Below are positions 43,001-51,903 of a DNA stretch of 64,000 nt, one piece after another. The notes under the pieces were generated by a model. The model made no database searches. It was not told where the DNA came from and saw only the letters and a program-made list of their open reading frames with translations. Both the position numbers and the translations under genes were made by a program. The stretch lies in the NCBI GenBank assembly GCA_029204225.1, contig CM055099.1:63378142-63442141 (forward strand), written 5' to 3'. The stretch comes from Diphasiastrum complanatum. Lineage: Eukaryota; Streptophyta; Lycopodiopsida; Lycopodiales; Lycopodiaceae. The stretch's first letter is position 1; each line of letters starts with the position of its first letter.

Positions 43001-44189
43001 ATGAGCCACTCCAGGTTAATTACAGTGAAACTTTTTCGTTGCCTTTTAGACTAATCAGGTCCGTAAAGCAGAGTAAGAGGTTTAATTTGCAATTAAGATC
43101 TCACCAATCCACCACCAACAATATCGATGTTGTACAGTTCTTGAGAGTCTCCCATGTTAAATTGGAAAAGATAATCATGAAAAATTTTGCTAAGGAATTA
43201 GCAGGCACAGTCCAGTTGATGTGTGATATACAAATGGCCTTGTCTTTTATATTGTGAAAGTTGTAAGTTCTGTTTGTGGACTTCTGCATTATGGCGGAAG
43301 TTTTCTGGTAAACAATTTTAAAGTTTTTTTGTAATGCATCGATTAACTCCAGCATGATTGATTGCGCATTGGGTATAATAATGTGGACGAGCATGTACAT
43401 GAGTTATGCTTGCATTGCCCATCATAACACCTGGGTAGGAACTTTGGTAGATTGATTTGTCAAGACTTGTGCCAGATTGCAAGCTATAAAGGCTCAGATA
43501 CACAGGGTGCTATGGAAAAACTTAGAAGAATATTATGCATCTAGTTTTTGGAAGATTCTCTGATGGGAAAATTTTTATTGAAAGTTGAGCAGTATAAATT
43601 CCACCCTTAGGCAAATCCAAGGAAGCTCCATTAGTTGAGGTAGCCTTACATTTTTGAGTATCTTAGCAACTGCTTTAAAAGCCTGTTTTCTACTGGAATG
43701 CATTATCTGGCAGATAGTGGCACTTAATGACCTTATAATCTTATGGTGTTGGTTGTACCACTTTTTTGTGCCAATTATGCCTTTTGGTTCTTCAGATTTC
43801 ACAATCAATTTTGTAGCTGACAGATGTAAATTCAATATAATGCCTGTCTATGTTTTACGTATGTTATTCATAGGCAATGATGAAAGATCAGTTTGCCAAT
43901 TACGTTGTGCAAAAGGTCTTGGAGACGTGTGATGATCAGCAGCGCGAGCTGCTACTTTCTCGTATTAGGGTGCACCTACATGCTCTTAAAAAGTACACTT
44001 ATGGGAAACATATTGTTGCACGGGTAGAGAAACTTCTTGCTTCAGGAGGTGCGTATTTCATGGGCAGCTGTGTGACCTTTGCAGAGCCAGTCAAGTAGAT
44101 ATTCTTAAAATTAATTTTTTTTTGCGTTTTTTGTTTGTTGCCATGCAGAAAGGAGAAGTGCAGCTCAGATTGCTCAAACACCAGCCTAA
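21236..44189 (+). CDS. Pumilio/NABP RNA-binding protein, 9 coding exons
   Basis: Sequence-specific mRNA-binding translational repressor. Exons: 21236-21922, 22522-23978, 24077-24218, 24526-24633, 30091-30303, 30471-30581, 42820-43014, 43874-44048, 44149-44189. All introns are GT-AG and phases match, giving 3,129 nt and 1,042 residues. The N-terminal ~480 residues are the plant NABP-type region ([20 protein letters not shown] near residue 60); residues ~378-404 are Gln-rich; eight PUM repeats fill ~690-1030. Recognition residues are SR/Q, NY/Q, CR/Q, NH/Q, CR/Q, NY/Q, SN/E, NY/Q, as in human PUM1. The tail resembles Arabidopsis APUM1-6. The start is the first ATG in frame, before the conserved region. 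Odd: introns 4 (5.5 kb) and 6 (12.2 kb) are stuffed with TEs while every exon is intact, so the gene is very likely functional. Confidence 0.95.
22158..22243 (+). mobile_element. tRNA-derived SINE in Pumilio intron 1
   Basis: An 86-base insert with an A box-like TTGGCTCAATTGGTT (22169-22183), a B box-like CAAGTTCGAGCC (22212-22223) and a central stem CCAAAG-TCT-CTTTGG. It is flanked by a perfect 14-bp direct repeat CATTTTCACTTATA (22144-22157 and 22244-22257), the signature of LINE-driven retroposition. The body is little longer than a tRNA, so this is a minimal SINE or a retroposed tRNA relative. Confidence 0.85.
24848..24897. other. Local GC-rich island in intron 4
   Basis: GCGCGCGCGCCC and CCGCGGCCG stand out from an AT-rich intron just before Ty3-derived sequence. 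No coding or TE motif was seen; it may mark the edge of an insertion. Confidence 0.4.
24931..25420 (-). pseudogene. Ty3 remnant in intron 4
   Basis: The minus strand near 25385-25410 reads [10 protein letters not shown], the conserved entry of the Ty3 RT fingers domain, matching the same place at 17026-17050. The 79-codon frame at 24931-25167 lies downstream on the same strand but is not itself recognisable. The piece is antisense to the host gene and heavily decayed. Confidence 0.55.
25443..25514. repeat. Foldback palindrome in intron 4
   Basis: Outer arms of 20 bases (25443-25462 and 25495-25514) are inverted copies with two mismatches; inside them, abutting the right arm, is a perfect 18-bp palindrome GAGAACCGTACGGTTCTC (25477-25494). 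All parts reuse the motif ACGGTT/AACCGT. It would form a cruciform or RNA hairpin; it could be a small foldback element. Confidence 0.85.
25515..26850. other. Intron 4, nothing recognised
   Basis: AT-rich intron sequence. A 108-codon frame (26260-26586, +) has no recognised motif and probably is chance or an eroded TE. CACACGTGTG near 25950 echoes the Copia LTR motif but without further match. Confidence 0.4.
26860..27250 (+). pseudogene. LINE reverse transcriptase remnant
   Basis: The frame at 26972-27283 contains [20 protein letters not shown], the plant LINE RT catalytic block ([YF]xDD variant), followed by [10 protein letters not shown]. Just upstream, in other frames, is the [14 protein letters not shown] block and a GCQGGRL motif, the usual preceding RT region. 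Same strand as the host gene; short and frameshifted. Confidence 0.75.
27284..30090. other. Right part of intron 4, nothing recognised
   Basis: About 2.8 kb of AT-rich sequence with only short chance-length frames. A GTAGGAGACTCTATGG motif near 28575 recurs as GTAGGAGGCTCTATAG near 35104 in intron 6, hinting at a shared unnamed repeat. The 3' splice site TTCCAG ends at 30090. Confidence 0.4.
30582..30967. other. Start of intron 6, nothing recognised
   Basis: Intron sequence after the exon 6 donor (GTATAC). No TE motif seen up to the GA tract. Confidence 0.5.
30968..31018. repeat. (GA)n microsatellite
   Basis: About 25 uninterrupted GA units ending exactly at the border of the chromovirus LTR at 31019. 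Likely length-variable. Confidence 0.97.
31019..31488 (-). repeat. Ty3 chromovirus 3' LTR
   Basis: About 470 bases starting (minus) TGTTATGACTCAG after the purine tract AGAAGAGGGAAGGAT. It matches the reverse complement of 40297-40740. Unusually GC-rich for this window. Confidence 0.88.
31489..32700 (-). pseudogene. Ty3 chromovirus integrase with chromodomain
   Basis: Three consecutive minus-strand frames. 32067-32531 is the integrase core with [10 protein letters not shown] (Asp), [11 protein letters not shown] (Asp) and [12 protein letters not shown] (Glu), all three catalytic residues present. Upstream (32540-32640) is the zinc-binding tail of the HHCC region (CxxC with ACQVNKAER). 31741-32031 is the C-terminal domain ([30 protein letters not shown]). 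31510-31737 ends with a chromodomain ([17 protein letters not shown]), which in this group binds modified histones and steers insertion to heterochromatin. Stops separate the parts; RT and gag are absent. Antisense to the host gene. Confidence 0.9.
32760..33560 (-). pseudogene. Copia gag-protease remnant
   Basis: Minus strand: a Gag (UBN2) piece with [18 protein letters not shown] and [14 protein letters not shown] (33321-33560), a frameshifted linker with a lost zinc knuckle, the protease motif [15 protein letters not shown] (33000-33040), and the post-protease block [17 protein letters not shown] (32820-32880). The Gag C-terminus resembles that of the Copia at 37348 (LLQEEMRRQ). It is sandwiched between chromovirus and hAT debris. 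Confidence 0.85.
33550..34110 (-). pseudogene. hAT transposase fragment (DUF659 region)
   Basis: Minus strand starts [16 protein letters not shown] near 34100, then [16 protein letters not shown] (about 33940), and [21 protein letters not shown] and [15 protein letters not shown] (33502-33870 frame). These are the ordered blocks of the DUF659 domain of plant hAT-type transposases. Two frameshifts. The catalytic C-terminal and dimerisation parts are missing; Copia sequence follows at about 33550. Confidence 0.85.
34112..34588 (+). pseudogene. BED zinc finger of a hAT-like transposase
   Basis: 158-codon plus-strand frame. Its middle, [19 protein letters not shown], with LHLIGPGV and ICRSVPPE after it, is a BED-type DNA-binding finger as found at the N-terminus of plant hAT transposases that carry DUF659. 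It lies immediately next to the DUF659 fragment but on the opposite strand, so the two cannot be one gene as they stand. It ends in unrelated sequence. Confidence 0.75.
34589..35501. other. Intron 6 spacer with short repeats
   Basis: No coding frame recognised. CCCAGCTGCAAATCT occurs twice (34637 and 34688). Between 34860 and 35010 GTTCCC/GGGAACG motifs recur many times in both orientations (CGCGTTCCC, GGGAACGCG), giving strong local fold potential. Confidence 0.5.
35502..35667. repeat. 83-bp tandem duplication
   Basis: 35502-35584 and 35585-35667 are direct copies with two visible substitutions, starting CTCCAACTTTTAAATGAC. A recent slippage or unequal-exchange product. Confidence 0.95.
35660..36495 (+). 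pseudogene. LINE remnant: ORF1 end and endonuclease start
   Basis: 35660-36077 in two frames resembles the ORF1 C-terminus of plant LINEs ([26 protein letters not shown], then [20 protein letters not shown]). 36145-36495 contains [15 protein letters not shown] and [12 protein letters not shown], matching the GxGGVAxLVR and VYxP blocks of the exonuclease/endonuclease domain that opens ORF2. RT is absent. The order ORF1-endonuclease fits one 3'-truncated LINE on the host strand. Confidence 0.65.
36496..37008 (+). other. Leader before Copia C, with degenerate repeats
   Basis: 36640-36960 repeats variants of ACTTCTGAGG, ACCTGGTGCAGG and AGACAGGCA several times. It abuts the Copia gag start and may be its leader or LTR edge. 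No primer-binding site was found. Confidence 0.45.
37009..38976 (+). pseudogene. Copia C Gag-protease-integrase
   Basis: One frame from 37009 broken only by TAG at 37336-37338. Gag ([17 protein letters not shown]) is followed by a knuckle [14 protein letters not shown] in which the zinc-binding His is Asp, then protease DSGASKHM, pre-integrase with [13 protein letters not shown], and the integrase core with [15 protein letters not shown] and NGVAERKNR, so all three catalytic positions are present. A TGA at 38974 interrupts the chain just before [20 protein letters not shown]. Best-preserved Copia polyprotein in the window, but two stops and the knuckle change make it inactive. Confidence 0.92.
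38977..40290 (+). pseudogene. Copia C integrase end, truncated RT and RNase H
   Basis: Continues with [15 protein letters not shown], a frameshift near 39150, the linker up to about 39555, then a deletion that removes RT fingers and the first palm block. RT resumes at [15 protein letters not shown], shifts frame near 39660 and continues with [11 protein letters not shown] and [15 protein letters not shown]. RNase H starts at [18 protein letters not shown] and is cut at about 40290 by chromovirus LTR sequence, so the 3' end and 3' LTR are lost. Confidence 0.9.
40297..40740 (+). repeat. Ty3 chromovirus 5' LTR (5'-truncated)
   Basis: Matches the reverse complement of 31019-31488 but lacks its first ~35 bases. 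Ends TTGTTCACA at 40740, two bases before a primer-binding site. Confidence 0.88.
40743..40755 (+). other. Primer-binding site of chromovirus
   Basis: TGGTATCAGAGCC, an exact Met-tRNA-type site, follows the LTR by two bases. This identifies the LTR as a 5' copy. Confidence 0.9.
40756..41518 (+). other. Chromovirus leader
   Basis: Non-coding leader between primer-binding site and Gag. Frames are short; nothing else recognised. Confidence 0.6.
41519..42232 (+). pseudogene. Ty3 chromovirus Gag (truncated)
   Basis: 237 codons. After a Pro/Ser-rich N-terminus comes the retrotransposon Gag domain: [28 protein letters not shown], then [24 protein letters not shown] and [16 protein letters not shown]. 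It ends at a stop at 42230 before any zinc knuckle; protease, RT and integrase are absent. Together with the LTR and primer site it is the 5' end of a chromovirus of the same family as the 3' end at 31019-32700, but in opposite orientation. Confidence 0.85.
42233..42819. other. End of intron 6
   Basis: A short possible continuation of Gag to about 42380, then intron sequence without recognised features up to the acceptor TTAACAG at 42819. Confidence 0.5.
43015..43873. other. Pumilio intron 7, nothing recognised
   Basis: 859 bases between exon 7 and exon 8. No TE motif or coding frame was recognised. Confidence 0.6.
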
Positions 44190-45700
44190 CTTCAATGGTG
44201 AGTTCTTGGCTGGAGTTGAGTTTCAATCATTGTAAAAGGAAACCTGGAAAAGTGAAATCAGGTTTCTTTTTTCCTTATCTGTGAATTTCAAAATCTTTTT
44301 TCAATCCTTTAATCCTTGATTTCAGGTAGTTTTACCTGCAAACATGCTTATGAAGCAAAAGACTATGGCAGGTCAAGCTCTGAATCTATCTATTTGAAAC
44401 CATTTGGAAGTCTTCTTCTTCTAAATTTGAGTTGGAATCAGCAAGCATGCCCACAATTTGAGCAGCTCGTCATTGACAAGGTTGACTTTATTATTCTTTT
44501 GGTATTTCATAAATAGGCTTCTCTGTTGCAAATTCAACTACTCATACATGTGAATGTTCTGCAAAAAAAGCTGTTCATACATTAGGTCTTCCTCAGTGGC
44601 CACCAAGTTCCCTGTTGTACAGAACTCAACTGCGTAGTTGTGCGAACAGTTGTCAAAGCCTACATTTCTCTGCAAGTTGATTGGATGTTGGCTTGTTCTT
44701 AGGGAGTGCATCTGTTTTAGGCATATAAACTGTACAGACGGCCTATAAACTGTACAGATGGCCTATTTATTCAGTGACATTTTGGCTTCCATCTTTACCG
44801 AATCATGCAGATGTGCAGTTCGTTTGGATTTGTTTTTCATAGCATCTGAAATAATTGTTGTCCTATTGTTAACATTCATAATTGTATTCATTGGATGGGA
44901 ACTTAGCTGCGATATAGCAGAATGTCATTCATGGAAACATTACTGGGTTACAACATTCACAGAAACTTCACAGGTTGCAATTGTAACTTATTTACTGATG
45001 AGTTCTTAAGGAGTGCAGTGTCCTTTCCAAAGACCTTAAGTGACTAGCAAAAGCTTCACTTTTTCATCATTTAGCTTTCTCTAGAGTGCAGGAGCATTTT
45101 ATTTATGATTTCAGATCTATTTGAACTTCATGTAGCAAGTAGCTCTCATGGTAATTTGTGTTTCTGAATAGTTGTATATCTAACTGATCAGTCAAAGTTT
45201 TCATGTTTTATTTAGAAGAAACAACCTAGATTGGAGTGATTCCAGTTTTGAAATATAAAGCTTGTTTTGTGTGGTGTTCTGATAATTATGTAAAGCCATG
45301 TTTGAGTATGTGCATTGCCTAAAAAGAGCTCAATGTTTATTGTACTGTAAACCCACTTAATAACCGAAAGTTTTGCTGGTCGTACAAGAGGAAAATCATA
45401 GTCAAAGAGTTAGTAGTTATGCTGGGTGATGCCGAATATATTTTTGGATGTGCCTGTAGGGAGACTACCTAGACTTCTCTTTCGGGTGTGTTCCACAATG
45501 CTCCTTTCTCCCTCATGTTTGTTTTTTTCTTTTTCTTTTTCCCTTTTGATTGAACCATTATTCAATACTAGAGTACAAGAAATGACACAATCCAATTGAG
45601 TTGCATGGCTGAAACCATAGGTTGCTCCCAAATATTGTCTTCTCCGTAGATCCCTGAGTGGCATTCCAGTCAAATGAATACTTGTTCACTTTTATGTGCA
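44190..45700 (+). other. Probable Pumilio 3' UTR and downstream region
   Basis: Starts right after the stop codon. A GT-AG pair (donor near 44198, acceptor near 44325) could be a 3' UTR intron. Two adjacent 20-base copies of MATATAAACTGTACAGAYGG-type sequence lie at 44722-44761. No polyadenylation site could be fixed. No other gene seen. Confidence 0.4.
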
Positions 45701-47706
45701 TTTTTAATTCAATAATGGGTTGTATCCAGCTATGCTACTGCACCCCCAACACCATATCAAACTTTGTAAACACCATCGCACAAAGATACGCCCTTGATTA
45801 TTGCCAAACTCAGCACAGTACTTCCAGCCAGAATTGACTGTTTGTAGTTGAAGCTTTTTCATGATTGTAACATTAATAAAGCTGTGTGAGGAATCTGTGT
45901 CAAAGAAAAATCATGAAACTCCAACCTGCCACAACTCCCTTTGCCATGATCAAACCAGGCTCATTGGCCACATAGCCCCTATATGCATAGTGCAAAAGCT
46001 GGCACTTTTGTACATTCATGTTCGGATTTACCTTAACCTGTCGTAGTCATGACTTTATTATCGTTTGGTGTCTCCTGCACCTGCATTACCACCCGTGCCT
46101 TTGGACTTGTATAATTGAAAGTGACTAGGCCTACCACATTGGCTTTTGGTTTTTCTAGAACTACAACCTCTTGTATCAAAAAAATTTGCTCACTCGAAAC
46201 ATGTCCCTTTCAATTTTCAATCTTTGGACCAAAAACGATATTGAAACTTTCTTTTATTTGATTTACTCTATGTCATTGACTTATGACCTCTTTGATCGTC
46301 ATTGATGGTTGCAAGCTCAATACCATCATCAAGATTTATAGGTTCAATTGTATTAATCACATGCCAATAGTAAAACAAAGTCCTTTTATAAGTTTAAACA
46401 CTTTGCCTTTACATTTATAAATGTAAATGCTTTTCTTCAAAATCTCAAATGCAGATCTATTTAAAACAAAGTCCAAAAATGCAAAAGGATCCTATACAAT
46501 TCATATAAATCTTGAAAACACTTGACCGCTTACAATACAAACCATACCACTCGTCTTGTACAAATGAGTTTCCTAGGCTTGTCCCAACTAGCCTCAAGTT
46601 TTTGTCAACAACAACCACCAAAAAAGCGGTCGAGCATCAAGAATCAAAAACAAATCTAGCCTTCAAATGTATTTGGGATTAACACTCTTGCAAGCACCCT
46701 CGTGCCCTCATGCCTTACCATGAAGCTATGCATGAAACACTAATGCAAAGCTGTTTTTGTACATAAAAAGAATTCATGCAAAACAACAAATTATCATATC
46801 TTTCCAGTAATACCCTTGATTCACATTCTTAAAAAACTAAATTCATCAAACATGCACGTGAATTTCTATAAGTCGGCAAAACATGCAAACTTTTTGAAAA
46901 AAAATGCCATTACTAGAACCATGTTTCCTTTAAATTCATTTAATTGTTATGCCACCAATATGATGTAATTACATAATGGAAAGATACTATATGCTTTGAT
47001 GGCAATATAACAACCTTGTGGATAGAAAGCTTAACTAATCGAGGAGTAAATGATGCATCCAAGACACATTTCTTGCAACCCAATGAAACATGGAATGCCA
47101 TGTAATCCAAACACTTAGAAATAAAGGGTGGCCATTCGCATTTAAAAATTGTTGCTCAAATGGTCTTACAAGCGAGAGAGTGAGCCCAATATTTTTGACA
47201 GTTATTGCTACTTTTTGTCCTAGTTGTGATGTTTGTAATGTTATCCCATATCTTTAGTGGATTGGTTGATGCTAGAAAAATCTATTTCTCAAGAATTTAA
47301 GTGAAATTGACCACTAGAAATTCCAATGGATCTCACTCTAGTTTATGAACTCAATTTTGGCCCTATTCTAGACAACTTTGAAGGTTTTGATCTTAGCCCT
47401 CAGACTCTCACTTATGAGATGGACTAGAAACTAATTCAATTTCAATAACCAACTGGCCAATTCTATCTCAAAATTGGCGATTTTTGGTCACCTTAAGCAT
47501 AAATTGCTTGCCCTAAGAATATGACTTAGTCTCTAGTCCAGCACACTTCCACATGTGTGGCGAGGACTTTTGAAGCCTCTATCCATAGGTGAAGTCAAAA
47601 AACTAATGCTATCACTCTTGACATACTTGCCACATTGAAACTAGATTATTAGCACTCAAATTTTGCTAATTTATGACTAGTTTTGAATTATACATCTCTT
47701 GTACAA
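45701..47706 (-). other. AT-rich region, possible interior of an LTR element
   Basis: No convincing coding frame. It lies internal to the minus-strand primer site at 47707-47719, so its right part is probably the untranslated leader of an LTR element whose other parts are lost or unrecognised. Confidence 0.35.
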
Positions 47707-47719
47707 GGCTCTAATACCA
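47707..47719 (-). other. Primer-binding site
   Basis: Minus strand TGGTATTAGAGCC, one base off the canonical site, immediately next to an LTR. Confidence 0.75.
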
Positions 47720-48554
47720 TGTTTAAAAACTCATTAATGAGGACCTTGAATGGATTCTATCAACCACAAGAGTGATTGATTGCATTACTATCTTCATTTC
47801 TATCGATCTTCAAAGCGAGAAATGAAACAATCTTGACATGTAAGCAAGAGCAATCAAACATGAGTGTATTGGATCAAAGGGGACTTCACACGTGTGAAGT
47901 ACAGCCTCTGGTACGGCCTGAAAATAGAAAAAAAGTTACACTAACTTTTGATAGCATTTTACGTAAACAAATTGCAAGCATTAGAGAGAAGACTCAAGAT
48001 TAGACCACAAAATCACCAAAAACTCCTTAGTGATTTCACTCTCAAAGATGTATGTTCAAATGAGCTTTCTCCCCTAGTAGTTGGGCTTTCAAATTCAGTT
48101 CTACTAATCACACGCGTCAACATGGCCCTTGCATCCAACAGTCACGCTTATCCATTTTGAGAGGAATCTTAGATTCTCATGGAGGGTGGCAAATGCTTCC
48201 AAAATGTTCTTACATTTTAGGGGCTTGATTTGTAGCTTATGAACATCAAATAAATAGAATCTAAACATGATTTAGATTCCGTCTAATCTTCATCTAGCTA
48301 TGTACATGTGGCCTAGACACATGGTCATCCAATATGATGCGGCCAAGTGGTCAAAATCTATGGGCTAGAATTTTGACTATTTTCCATAGATCCTAGATTC
48401 TAGGTAATTTGGCCAAATGAGCAATCTAATACATAAGACTTGGATCTTACTAGGCTAGGCCTATACTTCACATGTGGGAACAAGCTCCACATGTGTGGGA
48501 TCAGGCTATTTACATAATTACATGGTTAATCAAGCTAATATTTGCAAATTTTCA
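47720..48554 (-). repeat. 5' LTR of an orphan Copia-like element
   Basis: About 835 bases starting TGTTTAAAAACTC on the plus strand. It shares architecture with the 820-bp LTR family at 1724: ACACGTGTG-type palindromes (near 47890), CACATGTGGGAACAAGCTCCACATGTG (about 48470-48495; compare 2454-2485) and an end CAAGCTAATATTTGCAAATTTTCA like CAAGCTAGATTTTTGCCAATTTCTCACA. A diverged relative; no partner LTR found. Confidence 0.6.
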
Positions 48555-49429
48555 TAGTCTTGTAAACTATGATCAACTAAATAAAGATCATATCATTGAC
48601 CTATGTCCAAAATAAAGTGCAACTAAGTATCCACGACTTTAAAATAGAAGCACCATAGGCTAAGTCAACCAATCCAAGAGGAGACCAAGAAACTAAATCA
48701 AAAGGTATGGTGAGCTTGTATACATATATTGCAATCTTCTTCAAATGAAACAAAAAGAATGAATTTTTTTTTTTGTCATGGTTATGAAAATATATCAATC
48801 ACGCCAATTGCTTCCTTTTACTTAAGCCATAGACTCTTTATAAATCCCTTCCACTAAGTGATCCAATTGCAATATATCATATGCTCTTGCCATATGCACT
48901 TTAGGTTTTGTATGATCATACTATCTAATACATTAAGATGACCACACTTCCTCCATAAACTAACCAATTTAGGAGGGTTTGCAATTCTTTTCTGAACTTT
49001 ACTAGAACTCTTACAAAAAAAGTTATTCTTACAAAAAAAAGCTATCGCAAAAGAAATTTGTGTGGAAGAATCCACATAAGAGACTAAATTATAGTGAAAA
49101 TATTTTATAAGAATATTGGAAGACGGGAAAGGCTATTGGACGTATCTAGTTGGAGTTTACAAGACCTTAATGGGTCATTGATGTAATAAGCTCTATTCAG
49201 TTGCTTGTTAAAGAGATCAAACTATGGACCAAGAAATATTTTGCTACAAAAGAAACTCAAGATAGTGTTGTAATGAGTTGAATTAAGGAGTTCTTAAGCT
49301 TGCATTACAGAAAATTAGAGCCCGACGAGGGCCTTTGAAAAAGCTGCCCATTGTCTTTTACTATTATGCTATATATGTAAAGTAGTTCTTAGCTCCATCA
49401 TTCATGAATATGTTAGTTACACAACAATT

Positions 49430-49434
<5 letters not shown>
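48555..49434. other. Intergenic, nothing recognised
   Basis: AT-rich sequence with no coding frame or repeat that I can name. Confidence 0.5.

Positions 49435-49492
<58 letters not shown>
49435..49492. repeat. (TC)n microsatellite
   Basis: Nearly 60 bases of uninterrupted TC. Confidence 0.97.
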
Positions 49493-49497
<5 letters not shown>

Positions 49498-49931
49498 GAT
49501 TTCTCTCATTCCTTGCAAGGACATACTAAGTAGTGTATAGACTTATACAAGTTCATAGAGTGCAACTCATATCACAATGTATCAATAAGCATCATATTCT
49601 AATGCTCTTCCCAACATTGACATGAATTGATTGAAGCTTTGAAAATGGGTGACTACTTAAGTTCATTCATAGATAAAGACAAATACAAATAGGAGCAAGA
49701 CTCGGTTTCTTCGATCCCAACATTAAGAAGCCATTTTTCAAGTTTCCAATGCTGCCCACCATCTGACTAGAATGGGTAAGGCATGTGTTTTGAAGTCTTC
49801 CCAATCCTTCATACACAATTTTTCTGCCCGTAGAAATGCATTTTCAATTTAGCCTTTGCAATTGAAAGGTAATTAACCTTGTCGTCCTTATAGCACCCTT
49901 CAAATTGTGTGAAATTCTTAATAATGCATTT

Positions 49932-50010
49932 TGGTTTTTTTTAAGGGGGGGCTTGAACCTAGGATCAAAAAAACTTTGGGACGACACTTCTCTCCAATGA
50001 GGGAAAATGA
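49932..50010 (-). mobile_element. tRNA-derived SINE, antisense copy
   Basis: Read on the minus strand: A box-like CCCTCATTGGAGAGAAGTG, central CCCAAAGTTTTTTTGATC, B box GGTTCAAGCCCC and an A-rich tail AAAAAAAA. The order and core (CCAAAG..TTTG.TC..A.GTTC.AGCC.CCCC) match the SINE at 22158-22243, so both belong to one family. No clear target duplication. Confidence 0.6.
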
Positions 50011-51903
50011 TGATATTATAAGGACTAGATATTCACACAAGTGCTAGATTGTTAGATCATTTGTTTAACTTAACAAAATATCTTGGAAGGTGTCGGAGAC
50101 AACTATCAAGAGTGCAAATAGTTAGGCACCTAAGACAAGCATGCATTCTTTGACAGATATTATGCATTAATTATGGAAGAGTATCAAATAAAGAAAGAGA
50201 GATAAAAAAACCAAAGCAATCAAACATTAGCCATGCACATAGATAATACAAAATTTGTAAATTGTAACTATTGTAATACAACAATTAGATCACAACTTGA
50301 CATATTCGACGACATGAATGTTGATGCATTGAGCATAAACAAAAAATTTCAAAAACTTTGAATCTCTTGCATCACCATGATATACACCTATACTTCCAAC
50401 AAGTAACAACTACATATTCCAAACAATCGGGTCACGTATGGACAAACATACAAAATTCAAAAAATTTATCTAGATCTACATATGCTTATTGGTCACATCA
50501 TTCGCCAATATATCACATGTGTGGTAAACAAAAACCAATAATGTTATTATATCACCTCAAACACTATGTTATCAAATAAGAAACTGAACATGTAATTTAT
50601 TTCCATGCTCTCATTTTTTCGATAAGACAAATTTAAAAAACTTTAATAAAGTGCAGTTTAGCACATTGCAAAGGCAGGCCTGTGGCTTGCCACAATGCAC
50701 TTGTTTTTAATGTTACTTTTGCCATGAACTTTTTTTTTCATGCACATTTCAGCATCCCGCAGGTGCATCCGTGCATGTACTTAATTTTGAAAAAAGAAAG
50801 GGGAGACATATATTCCAGGCCATTGAGGAGGGTTCCTTTCCTTTATAAAAAAAGGAAAAATTAACATTATGGTAGGTAAATTGCAGCGTTTTCAGTGAAT
50901 AACCTTACATGTAGCTCTTTCCATGCTAGTGAAGATGAGAGCACCAAAGACAGCTCACATATTCATCCTATGTTATGAAACACATTGGAAACTTGGGTTC
51001 AATGCTATGCCTTGTTTAATTACAAGTAATTGTCTTTCCATGTGAAATCTTTTGCTTGACCACCAATGTTATCAGCTTCATCATTTTGAAGAGAATTGAC
51101 ATACCTGACATACTTTAAGCATAATTTTCCTGCATAACATTTGCAAAGCCAAGAATTCTGTGGTTTGTAAATTATTCTGATTTCCTTTCTTACTTTCCCA
51201 TTGCACAGTAGCATGTAAATGGCTTCATCAGCAATTCTGTTAACAGATTTAGATCTTTGCTGCACATTTATACATACTTACAGTCACAGGTTCAAGATTT
51301 AAAAAGAGTCTGTTAACAGATATAGATACGTAGTCACTGGTCAAGATTTAAAAAGAGTTAATATTAGTTTCTCATTTCTAACAATGTTTGACATAATCCT
51401 ACAAATATCTTAGAGCTCAATGGATGCTCCATGCTATGATCATAGAGGGACCAAGAAATAGGGATTTAGTACATCTTGCCACATATAAGCTGCTCACAGA
51501 GCGATTGTAGCATGGAAATGTAAGAGAATAGGATAGATGCTACATGGGTCTGTGGAAATATCAAGAGCAGCTTAATTTGGATCATTGTATGGGCATTCAT
51601 GTAACTAGCAAGCTCTGAACCTTTGGCATAGGCAGCAGATAACAGGAAGAAAAAGTTGGGAGATAGAATGACTTAAACCAATACTGCCACTGCTATTACA
51701 GGAGCTCCTTCAAGATTTCATCTCCTTAGTCCTGGACTTCACAACCCATGAGATGCAAGCAACCTCTTTTCTAAGCCTCTTCAGTGAGGCAGAGCCGCCA
51801 TCTTACTTTGGAAAACACTGCACTTTTGCAGTTTTTTGTGCCAAGTCCCAGTTCTTGAGGCCGTTTTGAAGAAGGCATCTGTGCTGGTAATGCTTCAGAA
51901 GCA
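50011..51903. other. Intergenic; ERF 3' side
   Basis: No coding frame recognised. CAAGATTTAAAAAGAGT occurs twice (about 51291 and 51341) as a short direct repeat. The last few hundred bases are likely the 3' UTR of the ERF gene, which reads leftward. Confidence 0.45.

Noticed and set aside
44316..44516. 66-codon frame after the Pumilio stop
   Set aside because: No similarity to known proteins and placed in the likely 3' UTR.
45900..46000. GHIAPIC-like word resembling a zinc knuckle
   Set aside because: The preceding CxxC spacing is wrong and no Gag or protease context is nearby.
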